A stretch of DNA of 64,000 nucleotides from CAYFNK01 sp964474895 (lineage in GTDB: Archaea; Nanobdellota; Nanobdellia; SCGC-AAA011-G17; PNOQ01): contig CAYYUK010000001.1 in NCBI GenBank assembly GCA_964474895.1, forward strand, positions 62,001 to 126,000, in the 5' to 3' direction. A program made the translations under genes and the position numbers. Of the stretch, positions 24,914 to 32,418 are shown in pieces. Positions within the stretch are counted from its first letter, which is position 1. Every line of letters starts with the position of its first letter. Under the pieces are notes generated by a model that was not told the DNA's origin, made no database searches, and worked only from the letters and a program-made list of their open reading frames with translations.

Positions 24914-26272
24914 ATGACATCTAATGCTCACTTGAGTAGAAACGTAGTTCTTGGCAGAACTGAAGGTGATAGGAGAAAATTTGGTGATAAAGCAGCCATC
25001 TTCTTGGGTAGACACTATGTTAAGATGGGGCAAGCTACTTCCTTAAGTAGCAATATTCTTCTTGATGTTGCAAAATCACATGTTATTTTGGTTAGTGGAA
25101 AAAGGGGTTCTGGTAAAAGTTATTCACTTTCTGTTATTGCTGAAGAAATATCTAATCTTCCTGAAGAAGTATCTCAAAACCTTAGTGTTGTAATGTTTGA
25201 CACTATGGGTGTTTTTTGGACAATGAAATATCCTAATGAAAAGGAAGAAAATTTGCTATCTAAATGGGGAATGCGTCCTGAAAAATTAAATACTATTGAT
25301 GTTTATATTCCAGAGGGTTATTTTGAGGAATACAAGAAAAAAGGTATTTTGGGAGATTATCCATTTGCAATAAAAACTTCTGAATTAAATGCAGGGGATT
25401 GGGCAAATGTTTTTGGTTTGAATTTAATGGATCCTATCGGAATAATGATTGAAAAAGTTGTTTCAGGATTACAAGAAAGGAGAACAAGTTATGATATTGA
25501 TGATATTATTAAAAATATTGAGAGAGATAAAACTTTTGAAAAGAGTATAAAGGATGCTGCCATTAATTTATTTTCTGCAGCAAGAGCTTGGGGATTATTT
25601 AAGAAAAAAGGTACTGAAATAAAAGATCTTTTGAAAAGGGGGAGAGTTAGTGTTTTGGATACAAGTTGTTATAGTCATGTCTCTGGTGCTTGGGGAATAA
25701 AAACTTTGGTTACTGGTTTGGTTAGCAGAAAATTGCTAATTGAAAGAATGGCCGCTAGAAAGTTGGAAGAGCTAAAAAATATTAAAGCTGGGTCCAGTTT
25801 GCTAGGTCTTGATGATATGGAAAAAACCAAAGAAGAGATGCCTTTGGTTTGGTTATTAATTGATGAGGCTCATGAATTTTTACCAAAAGAAGGTCAAACT
25901 GCTGCAAGTGATGCATTGGTTCAGCTTTTGAGAGAAGGTAGACAACCAGGAATTTCTATGATCTTGGCTACGCAACAACCTGGAGAGATTCACAGAGATG
26001 TTTTAACTCAATCAGATATAGTAATTAGTCACAGAGTAACTGCCAGAAGAGATGTTGAAGCATTAAATAGCATCATGCAAACTTATTTGTTATCCGATGT
26101 ACAAAAATATTTGAATAATCTTCCAAGAGCAAAGGGTGCAGCAATAATTCTGGATGATAATTCTGAGAGAATTTATCCAATGCAAATCAGGCCTAAATTT
26201 ACTTGGCACGGTGGAGATGCTCCTTCTGCTTACCACCCTAGAAGAAGAGACTTAATTGATTTAGGTCTTTAA
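24914..26272 (+). CDS. HerA-like FtsK/HerA-superfamily ATPase
   Basis: The 452-residue protein contains Walker A GKRGSGKSYSL (about residues 62-72), Walker B WLLIDEAHEFLP near 316, and ATQQPGEI with a following arginine-rich segment SHRVTARRD, as in the HerA/DUF87 translocases. HerA works with NurA and Mre11-Rad50 in DNA end resection, but those partners are not adjacent here, so the exact role (repair, DNA segregation) is open. The HAS-barrel N-terminus is short. It overlaps the convergent trm5 gene by 12 bp. Confidence 0.85.
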   Translation: MTSNAHLSRNVVLGRTEGDRRKFGDKAAIFLGRHYVKMGQATSLSSNILLDVAKSHVILVSGKRGSGKSYSLSVIAEEISNLPEEVSQNLSVVMFDTMGVFWTMKYPNEKEENLLSKWGMRPEKLNTIDVYIPEGYFEEYKKKGILGDYPFAIKTSELNAGDWANVFGLNLMDPIGIMIEKVVSGLQERRTSYDIDDIIKNIERDKTFEKSIKDAAINLFSAARAWGLFKKKGTEIKDLLKRGRVSVLDTSCYSHVSGAWGIKTLVTGLVSRKLLIERMAARKLEELKNIKAGSSLLGLDDMEKTKEEMPLVWLLIDEAHEFLPKEGQTAASDALVQLLREGRQPGISMILATQQPGEIHRDVLTQSDIVISHRVTARRDVEALNSIMQTYLLSDVQKYLNNLPRAKGAAIILDDNSERIYPMQIRPKFTWHGGDAPSAYHPRRRDLIDLGL

Positions 26273-27031
26273 ATCTAAACATACTCTAAATTTTCCTGGT
26301 GCCGGTGATCCTGCTTTTACTAATTTGGGTTTATATTTCTTGTATTTATTTTTTAGATCTTTGAAGTTTTCTTCTTTTTCGAAAACGTACATATGAATTT
26401 TTCCCTTTGGTTTTAGTTTGCTTAAAGTCAGTTTGAAATATGATTCTGAATCTGATGGATGTGGCATTATTATTCTGTCAAACTTCTTTTTTATCTTGGG
26501 TAGAATTTTCTTTACATCCCCCTTGTAAAGTATAACATTATTAAATTTGTTTAGTGATACGTTCTGTAATCCTAATTCATGTGCATCTGGATTCGATTCT
26601 ATGCCGTAGACTTCTTTTGCGTTTGAATGTTTTGCAATTGTTAATGGATATGGTGCCACTCCTGAAAACATGACTAGTACTCTTTCTTCTTTTTTTATTA
26701 ATTTGGAGATTCTTAATCTTTCAGTACTTGATTTTGATGAGAAATATGCTTTTTCAGGATTTACTTTTATTTTCACTCCGTTTTCTTTATGTATTGTTTT
26801 TTTTCTCCTTTCTCCAGCCATTATTTTTAGTTTTTGTAGTCTATACTTTCCAGAGAAGTTTCCTGTTTTTTTTGTTATTACTTTTACTTGCTTTAGTTTA
26901 TCTAAAAATTCTTTTGCTATTTCCTTTTCTTTCTTCTTAAGTTCTTTTGGAAAATTTGCAAAGATTAGTATGTCTCCTACTACCTCATAGGATTTGGGTA
27001 CCAACTTCTGTTCTTCTTTAGTTAGTCTCAT
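26261..27031 (-). CDS. trm5: Trm5/Tyw2 family tRNA (guanine37-N1)-methyltransferase
   Basis: Trm5 makes m1G37 next to the anticodon. The N-terminal tRNA-contact domain is followed by ENGVKIKVNPEKAYFSSKSSTERLRI, SAM motif I VLVMFSGVAPYPLTIAKH, GIESNPDAHELGLQNVSLN, and the catalytic-loop equivalent IIMPHPSDSESYF. The common NxPY-type motif is replaced by MPHP, as in archaeal Trm5a-like enzymes, so activity on G37 or on the wyosine intermediate cannot be separated. At 256 residues it is compact. tRNA-Met in this window carries a G37 that could be a substrate. Confidence 0.88.
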   Translation of the reverse strand: MRLTKEEQKLVPKSYEVVGDILIFANFPKELKKKEKEIAKEFLDKLKQVKVITKKTGNFSGKYRLQKLKIMAGERRKKTIHKENGVKIKVNPEKAYFSSKSSTERLRISKLIKKEERVLVMFSGVAPYPLTIAKHSNAKEVYGIESNPDAHELGLQNVSLNKFNNVILYKGDVKKILPKIKKKFDRIIMPHPSDSESYFKLTLSKLKPKGKIHMYVFEKEENFKDLKNKYKKYKPKLVKAGSPAPGKFRVCLDLKT

Positions 27032-27110
27032 CTTCTAAAATTATTATTTCCCTAATTTAAATCTTTTTAATTCGATAAATTTAAATAAAGCTTTTTGTTA
27101 TAAAAATTGG

Positions 27111-27503
27111 ATGTTATTTAACAAAAGAGGTTTTTGGGTATTTCCTAGGAGTTTATGGTTTTTTATTATTGGTGCTATTTTCATAATTGTTAGTTTTTTG
27201 CCTTTTGATTTTTTACCATTTAGTTTTGATCTTAGTAGTACTGTTCTCAGCATATTTATTGTTGCTGCAGGACTTATAATCTTATTTGGCTCTTTCAGTG
27301 GAATTTCTCAACCTGGAATAAGGCATGGAAGGTTTGCTAGAATAATATTTGCATTGGTACTTGCAGCATTTGGTATTTATGTTTTACTTATGAATATGGG
27401 TTCAACTTGGCTTTCATATGCTTTTAGCCTAAATGAATTGACCTTGCAGATAATTTTTATCTTCTATTCAATATACTTATTCATAGGTGCGTGGATGCAA
27501 TGA
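27111..27503 (+). CDS. Four-helix membrane protein (hypothetical)
   Basis: The 130-residue protein has a short basic N-terminus and four hydrophobic segments (about residues 15-30, 40-62, 77-93, 105-128). A TATA box (AATTTAAATAAAG, about 27075-27088) lies about 28 bp before the ATG, so it has its own leaderless promoter. No family is recognised. The next gene starts on its stop codon (ATGA), so the two form a membrane-protein pair. Confidence 0.65.
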   Translation: MLFNKRGFWVFPRSLWFFIIGAIFIIVSFLPFDFLPFSFDLSSTVLSIFIVAAGLIILFGSFSGISQPGIRHGRFARIIFALVLAAFGIYVLLMNMGSTWLSYAFSLNELTLQIIFIFYSIYLFIGAWMQ

Positions 27504-28174
27504 AGTTTGGAGTTTTGGCTTCTATCCTGGTTTTTCTGTTTGGACTAAAAGATGTTGCTGCCGAGAAGCTTACTTTTTATGAGAGCTCATTTTATACTAA
27601 TTCAATTGGCTATCCCATGAGTTTTGGCTGGTTTGATGGCGTACAAATTTGGGTCTGGTTTGCTGTCTTTCTTATCTTTTGGATTGTTCTGTACATGCTA
27701 ATTAGGAATTTTTGGTTGTTTAAAGATCATGAGGGTGTTTCTAGTATCCTTGCTATGCTTCTGGCATTTGTTGCTGCAGCTTCTCCTTTTTCTAACTTTG
27801 TTAATGAAATTGTGACCCTTGTTGGATTTGGCGGTCCAGGTTTATTGCTGCTTCTTGCTTTCTTTGGTTTGATCTGGTTAGGGCTTAAGGTGAAGATAAG
27901 ATGGAGAAGAAGGGTTGGTAATGGTAATAAACCTGTTGAGCCGACCCCACCCCAAAGATCCAATAAGCCGAAATGGCCAATGGGGAGGCCGAAACCATAC
28001 TCTTCTGGAGGCTGGCGTATTGTGAGAGGATGGGAATATAGGAGGGGTGCTGATGGAAGATGGCGAAGAAAAAAAGCTGGAGTTTCTGGAATCCCGGGTG
28101 TTTATGTTAAACTTGGACAGGTACCAAGGAGACTTTTGTCACGTGCCGAAAGAAGAACGTTGAGAGGAAAATAG
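27500..28174 (+). CDS. Membrane protein with basic Gly/Arg/Pro-rich tail (hypothetical)
   Basis: The product starts with a signal-like hydrophobic segment (MKFGVLASILVFLFGLKDVAAEK), then two or three membrane helices to about residue 130. A cytoplasmic tail rich in Arg, Trp, Gly and Pro follows (KPEPTPPQRSNKPKW region, then WRIVRGWEYRRGADGRWRRKK). ATG 27500 overlaps the previous stop by 4 bp and is preferred over GTG 27491. Function is unknown; the tail could bind nucleic acid or the surface of the membrane. Confidence 0.65.
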   Translation: MKFGVLASILVFLFGLKDVAAEKLTFYESSFYTNSIGYPMSFGWFDGVQIWVWFAVFLIFWIVLYMLIRNFWLFKDHEGVSSILAMLLAFVAAASPFSNFVNEIVTLVGFGGPGLLLLLAFFGLIWLGLKVKIRWRRRVGNGNKPVEPTPPQRSNKPKWPMGRPKPYSSGGWRIVRGWEYRRGADGRWRRKKAGVSGIPGVYVKLGQVPRRLLSRAERRTLRGK

Positions 28175-28175
28175 T

Positions 28176-29174
28176 TTAAAACCATTTATCTAAACTTTTT
28201 TGTTTTTTTCCTTTTAATCTTTCTATTAGTCTATTGATTCGATCTTCTGAGAAGTCATGTGCAGATAATATCTTTTCAACTTTTGGTAAGTCTGGTTCTT
28301 TCCAATTTAATTTGTAGTTCTTTATTATTTGCATGTTCTTAAAAGTTGCATAGACTTCTTTCCAATTGAAATCTGCTTCTACATTAGAAAATATCTTATC
28401 AAACTTTTTATGCTCTCTAACTAGTTTTAATGCTGTTTTTGGACCAATTCCTTTTACTCCTTTTGGATTATAGTCAGTACCGACTAAAATTGATAGGGCC
28501 ATTAATTGATCTTGATTTATTTTTAATGAATTTAATGTTTCTTTTAGTTCTATCATTTCTGGTTTAACTGTAATATATAATCCATTTACTCTTCTTTTAT
28601 TTGAAGATGTTACGTTTCTTATTGTTCTTGGTGCAGAATATAGTAAAGCGTCTGTATCTTGACTAACGACTGCGTAAACATCTTTCTTTTCTGCCATGAA
28701 TGACGCCTGTGCTTCTGCTTCGGATGGTGCTTGTATAACTGGCAGTCCTAATGCTTGAATGAACTCTTTTGATTCTTCTACTATCTTTTCGTCCATTCTT
28801 GTGAACTGTTTACTGTATTTTAGCATAGATTCCGAATCTTTTTCCTCTGATGCTTTTGCATATTTTGTTTCTGCTTTTACTTTTCTTTCTTCTCTGTTTT
28901 GTTGTTCTGTTAATTTCATTCTTGGAGCTTTTCCATCAAACACGAAACATAACTTCAGATTTTGTTCCATCAGATTTGGAATTCTTGTTGATAATCCCAT
29001 TAAATGTGAAGTCACTCTTCCTTTAGAATCCATCAAAGGAGTTCCGTCTGCTTGCCTTATTGATGTAAGAAATTGGTATAGAACATTGCTAGTGTCCACT
29101 GCAAGTTTTTTCCCTGCTAATGAACTAATTTCTATTTCTTTTTTTGGTAATAATTCTGTTATTGCTACTCCCAT
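28176..29174 (-). CDS. fen: Flap endonuclease 1
   Basis: FEN1 removes 5' flaps in Okazaki-fragment maturation and repair. The product starts MGVAITELLP, as FEN1 must, because its N-terminal Gly sits in the active site; hence ATG 29174, not the TTG at 29186. Active-site acidic residues appear in KKLAVDTSNVLYQF, CFVFDGKAPRMK, APSEAEAQASFM and SQDTDALLY, and the helix-hairpin-helix is GIGPKTALKLV. A PCNA-binding PIP box, QKSLDKWF, ends the protein. The start is one base after the stop of the reverse transcriptase, so fen1 is probably transcribed with the DGR. Confidence 0.96.
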   Translation of the reverse strand: MGVAITELLPKKEIEISSLAGKKLAVDTSNVLYQFLTSIRQADGTPLMDSKGRVTSHLMGLSTRIPNLMEQNLKLCFVFDGKAPRMKLTEQQNREERKVKAETKYAKASEEKDSESMLKYSKQFTRMDEKIVEESKEFIQALGLPVIQAPSEAEAQASFMAEKKDVYAVVSQDTDALLYSAPRTIRNVTSSNKRRVNGLYITVKPEMIELKETLNSLKINQDQLMALSILVGTDYNPKGVKGIGPKTALKLVREHKKFDKIFSNVEADFNWKEVYATFKNMQIIKNYKLNWKEPDLPKVEKILSAHDFSEDRINRLIERLKGKKQKSLDKWF

Positions 29175-29175
29175 C

Positions 29176-30279
29176 TTAATATCCAAATAACGTTGTTTGT
29201 TTGTCGTTTTTTGTAAGGCTTACTTCTTTTAATATACTCTTTCTTAAATTATAAGTATTTGCATGTTGAGCGTATCCAAACCAACCATCAATACTGCTTA
29301 ATAGTTTTTCTTTGTCCAATTGGTTGTTTTTGTATCTCTTTATTTTGTTATGTAATATTTTTCTGAATGTATTTATGTTTCTTTTTCTTAATAATCTGAA
29401 ATAGTAGAATAATTTGTATCCTAAGAAGTTTACTCCATTATGCATTGAAATTATTTTGGTTTTATCTTTGTGCAACTCTAATTTTAGTTTGTTATTTAGG
29501 AAATTGTTTATTTCTTCTTTCCATTTGATTAATTGTTGTTTTGATTGGTGTAAAATTATGAAATCATCAACATATCTTAGGTAATACTTTGCTTTTAATT
29601 TGTGTTTTACTAAGTAATCTAGTTCATTTAGGTAAACATTTGCTAAAAACTGAGAAGTCATATTGCCAAGAGGCATTCCTTTTTGCTTCGCCCCCCCCCC
29701 TTCATAATTAGAAAGTATCTGTTTTATTAGAAGGATTAATTTCTTGTCTTTGAGTTTTCTTCTCAACATATTTATTAATACATCTTGATCAATTGTTTCA
29801 AAGAATCGTTTTATGTCTGCTTTTAGGATATATCCCTTAACCATATTATCGTTTTTGTTGTATTTTACTAATTTTCCATTATTACTTGTTTTTCTTTTAA
29901 ATTTGTCAAATCTTTGTACTGCTTTTAAGGTTCCTTTGTTTTTTCTATTTGCATAATTATCATTTATGAAAACTTTTTCGTAGATTGGTTCTAAGATATT
30001 AACAATTGTGTGATGAACTATTCTATCTTTAAATTGAGATTTGTTTATTGTTCTTGTTTTAGGATCTCTAATTATGATTTTAGTTAATTTTGATGGTTTG
30101 TAAGTTTGATTTTCTAATTCTTTTTTTATTTTTAGTAGATTATTTTGTTTGTCTTTTTGAAAGTCTATTACATATTTTTTTGAACTCTTTCTCTTCTTTG
30201 CTTTTTTGTATGCTAATAGCAAGTTATTGTAAGAATATATTTTAGGGTATAAATTTTTGTAAGTTTTTATTTTGTTCAC
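29176..30279 (-). CDS. Reverse transcriptase of a diversity-generating retroelement
   Basis: RT motifs are all present: KADIKRFFETID (motif A, about residues 153-164 from the GTG start), GMPLGNMTSQFLANVYLNELD (motif B, about 201-221, including the SQ that marks DGR enzymes), and the catalytic YVDDF (about 236-240). There is no maturase or endonuclease domain, which fits a DGR rather than a group II intron. GTG 30279 is proposed; the frame stays open upstream through part of the template repeat to TTG 30339. A run of ten G (29691-29700, C on plus strand) precedes motif B. It copies the template with errors at adenines; fen1 follows by one base. Confidence 0.92.
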   Translation of the reverse strand: MNKIKTYKNLYPKIYSYNNLLLAYKKAKKRKSSKKYVIDFQKDKQNNLLKIKKELENQTYKPSKLTKIIIRDPKTRTINKSQFKDRIVHHTIVNILEPIYEKVFINDNYANRKNKGTLKAVQRFDKFKRKTSNNGKLVKYNKNDNMVKGYILKADIKRFFETIDQDVLINMLRRKLKDKKLILLIKQILSNYEGGGAKQKGMPLGNMTSQFLANVYLNELDYLVKHKLKAKYYLRYVDDFIILHQSKQQLIKWKEEINNFLNNKLKLELHKDKTKIISMHNGVNFLGYKLFYYFRLLRKRNINTFRKILHNKIKRYKNNQLDKEKLLSSIDGWFGYAQHANTYNLRKSILKEVSLTKNDKQTTLFGY

Positions 30280-30312
30280 CTTAATTAAAAATGTCCTAGC
30301 GATATCATGAAC

Positions 30313-30398
30313 TATTCGGCCATTCTCGTTAGCGTTCAACAGATTATCGTTCCTAGCATTAAGGTCGTCATTCCTGTTACGGTAAAGCCTCCTGAGAC
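30313..30398 (-). repeat. DGR template repeat (TR)
   Basis: These 86 bp align without gaps to 30794-30879 (offset 481). Read on the minus strand, TR contains several AAC/AAT codons, the kind DGRs diversify. Twelve positions differ from VR, and each is an A in TR (nine A to G, three A to T in VR). The TR lies just upstream of the reverse transcriptase, overlapping the open frame before its proposed start. Confidence 0.95.
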
Positions 30399-30649
30399 TA
30401 GCTTATTCATATTTTTATTTTCACCACAAGTTTAGTATTCGCAAAAGAGCTTCCCACACATCTTTTATAGCTACTAACTATCGTTGTTGTATTTCATTAC
30501 AACATTTATTGTTGTATTTATGAACAAGCGTGTAGCCCATGTCATCATTCTTCATAGATTTGTCCTTAGGCTGGATATTCTTCAAATAATGAAGCTAGGA
30601 CCTTGTTAATAAAAAAGAAATAATATAAAAAAATATAGATAATAAAAAA
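30399..30649 (-). ncRNA. Structured leader of the presumed TR RNA
   Basis: This 251-bp stretch between the target gene and TR has no supportable ORF; in particular no avd-like gene. It holds hairpins: TACAACA (30498-30504) pairs with TGTTGTA (30510-30516), and a GTCCTAG / CTAAGGAC pair encloses a CTTCA/TGAAG stem near 30560-30600. DGR TR transcripts are usually structured and extend upstream of TR, so this is a reasonable candidate for part of that RNA. Existence of the RNA is inferred. Confidence 0.5.
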
Positions 30650-31465
30650 TTAAAGTTGACCAGTTCTTAGGTATTTTTGAGCCTTTTCGTGTCTTTGAGT
30701 TAGTTCTGCAATTCTTGCATTTTTATCATTTTCTAAAGATAGTTGAAGCTCAGAAATTTTTTCGACAAGACCCTTCGGGTCTTGTATTAATTGTACCCGG
30801 CCATTCTCGTCAGCGTACAACAGATTATCGCCCCTAGCAATAAGGACGCCATTCCCGTCACGGTAAAGCCCCCTGAGACCTGATTGGTTTCCAGGTGTCC
30901 AAACTTTAACTCCTTCTTCTGAAGATTCTAATTCTTCAGTTTCTGAATTGTATGAAACTCTTCCATCTTGTTTTAGATATGGAGCTTCTCTAACTAAAAT
31001 ATTTCCAGTTTCTGTAAATGTGAAACCATCTCCTTCTTTTTCAACACCCAAACCAGAAACAACTAAAGGAACTTTTGTTGAGTCTTTTCCAATTATTCCT
31101 AAAACTTTTTGTCTTAGTTGTTCATTTGGTCCTTCATTTGAATAAATAACTATAGAATCTGTATCTGCATATGTTGAATTTATTTCGGGTATTGCGTCCC
31201 AATATTGTACTACTTCTTTATCACTTAAAAGATGAGCATTTACTCCTAGTCCTTTTAAAATCTGATTAATTGCTGACGCTCTTGGCGTATTTGAATGTGT
31301 AATTGTTTGATTTTTCTTAAATCTTTGAGAATATTGTATTCCTTGAACATCTTTAAACTGTTCATTTACTTTTCTTACAACTGCTTGTCCTAATTCATCG
31401 TATATTAGATTTCCAACTACTGGAGATTCTACGACTGGATTTCCTTGTAATTTGTAGTCTTTCAT
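30650..31465 (-). CDS. DGR target protein with internal variable region
   Basis: The 271-residue protein has no signal peptide or membrane segment. Residues 1-190 are mixed alpha/beta and unrecognised. The variable repeat encodes about residues 197-224 (start LRGLYRDGNG, end NGRVQ). Eleven codons differ from TR, changing ten amino acids (positions 199, 203, 204, 206, 207, 209, 212, 217, 219, 224) and one silently (223). A charged coiled coil (about 230-265) follows, so VR is internal, unlike the C-terminal lectin-type VR of classical targets. A ribosome-binding site (AGAGGTAA) precedes the ATG and a TATA box lies near 31521. Cytoplasmic or attached location is unknown. Confidence 0.85.
   Translation of the reverse strand: MKDYKLQGNPVVESPVVGNLIYDELGQAVVRKVNEQFKDVQGIQYSQRFKKNQTITHSNTPRASAINQILKGLGVNAHLLSDKEVVQYWDAIPEINSTYADTDSIVIYSNEGPNEQLRQKVLGIIGKDSTKVPLVVSGLGVEKEGDGFTFTETGNILVREAPYLKQDGRVSYNSETEELESSEEGVKVWTPGNQSGLRGLYRDGNGVLIARGDNLLYADENGRVQLIQDPKGLVEKISELQLSLENDKNARIAELTQRHEKAQKYLRTGQL
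30765..30785 (-). promoter_or_regulatory. Hairpin/cruciform just after VR
   Basis: ACAAGACCC (30765-30773) and GGGTCTTGT (30777-30785) are perfect complements around a 3-nt loop. On the coding strand the hairpin lies 8 bp past the 3' end of VR. In the Bordetella phage DGR a similar hairpin just after VR promotes retrohoming, so the same role is likely here. It lies inside the coding sequence (QDPKGLV). Confidence 0.75.
30794..30879 (-). repeat. DGR variable repeat (VR)
   Basis: This is the recipient copy of the 86-bp repeat, in the 3' third of the target gene. All 12 differences from TR occur at template adenines, while every C, G and T of TR is conserved. The 3' end is GC-rich (AATGGCCGGGTA), the place for an initiation-of-homing sequence; the last two differences lie there and could be fixed IMH differences rather than mutagenesis. 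Confidence 0.95.
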
Positions 31466-31535
31466 TGTTGTTTACCTCTTGATTTCTCTTGGAAGTATTG
31501 ATTTGGTTTAGTTTATAAGTGTTTCTATTGTGTTG

Positions 31536-32396
31536 TTACTTGAAAGTTGTTAATACTTTCTGTTTTTTGGCACATAATGGAACTAAGGGTTTTAGTTTAT
31601 CAATCGGATTTTCATTCCAGTTTATTGAAAACAATTTTAGATTTAGCTTTTTGTACAAAGATATTTTGAGTTCTTTTCTCTTTAGATAAGGTTCACTATG
31701 ATAAATTCCCCAGTATTCTATATAAAGATCTAATTCTGGCAAGTAAAAATCACATTTGTACTGCTTATTCTTGAAATCAAATATTTTCTCTACTTCATGA
31801 GATATTCCATTTTCATATAAAAAATTATCAATTAAAAGTTCAGGACAGCTTCTAACTCTATGGCCATCATTACATGATATTAGTCCGCTGAATCCGTAAG
31901 CTCCTTTTCTGCATTTTATATTCCACATTTTTAGATAATTTAGGATGGTTGTACCTGTAACTCCATACTTTTTAGAAATTAATCTAGCAGATTTTCCCTT
32001 AAGATATTCATTTATTATCTTTTTCTTATATAAATTCAAGTCAACTTTGCAATTTGGATGGTTTATCCCTTTGCATTTTCCCACCCTAGATTTAGACATT
32101 TTCCTTTTGGAATTTTTAGAGTGGGTTCTACCGTAGAAATGATTTTTATTTCCTAATGTGGAATTTCTTATTTTTTCTTTTATTTCTTCAGAAGTTTTTA
32201 TTCCCACATTCCATGGAACCCTGCCTGTTAAACTCTTTCTTATGTTATCTTTGTGCTTCTTAGATAATTTTATTCCCTTTCTAGATTCTTTTGATTTTTC
32301 TGCATATTTTTTTACTCTTGGATCTGATTTGGTTAAACCCTTGTTCCAAGCTACTTGTGATCCTTTTCTTCCTTTATTCCACGGAATTCTTTTCAT
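31536..32396 (-). CDS. NUMOD3-containing homing endonuclease with PD-(D/E)XK/Vsr-like nuclease
   Basis: The N-terminal half is basic and carries NUMOD3-type DNA-binding repeats (KGIKLSKKHKDNIRKSLTGR; SEEIKEKIRNSTLG). A helix-turn-helix follows (SARLISKKYGVTGTTILNYLK). The C-terminal domain, CPELLIDNFLYENGI...KCDFYLPELDLYIEYWG, resembles Vsr-like/EDxHD nucleases of homing endonucleases. No intron or intein surrounds it. Its promoter is copy 3 of the 38-bp element; the TATA centre is about 27 bp before ATG 32396, so it is leaderless. It lies between polB and the DGR target and is probably a free-standing mobile gene. Confidence 0.8.
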   Translation of the reverse strand: MKRIPWNKGRKGSQVAWNKGLTKSDPRVKKYAEKSKESRKGIKLSKKHKDNIRKSLTGRVPWNVGIKTSEEIKEKIRNSTLGNKNHFYGRTHSKNSKRKMSKSRVGKCKGINHPNCKVDLNLYKKKIINEYLKGKSARLISKKYGVTGTTILNYLKMWNIKCRKGAYGFSGLISCNDGHRVRSCPELLIDNFLYENGISHEVEKIFDFKNKQYKCDFYLPELDLYIEYWGIYHSEPYLKRKELKISLYKKLNLKLFSINWNENPIDKLKPLVPLCAKKQKVLTTFK

Positions 32397-32418
32397 TAAT
32401 TAAATTATAGAAACTTGA

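Noticed and set aside
29176..30339. RT as part of a group II intron or retron
   Set aside because: No maturase/endonuclease domain and no intron ribozyme domains V/VI; TR/VR with adenine-only changes points to a DGR.
30280..30339. RT start at TTG 30339 inside the template repeat
   Set aside because: The first 20 codons would be encoded by TR and its flank, and show no RT similarity; GTG 30279 is a better start.
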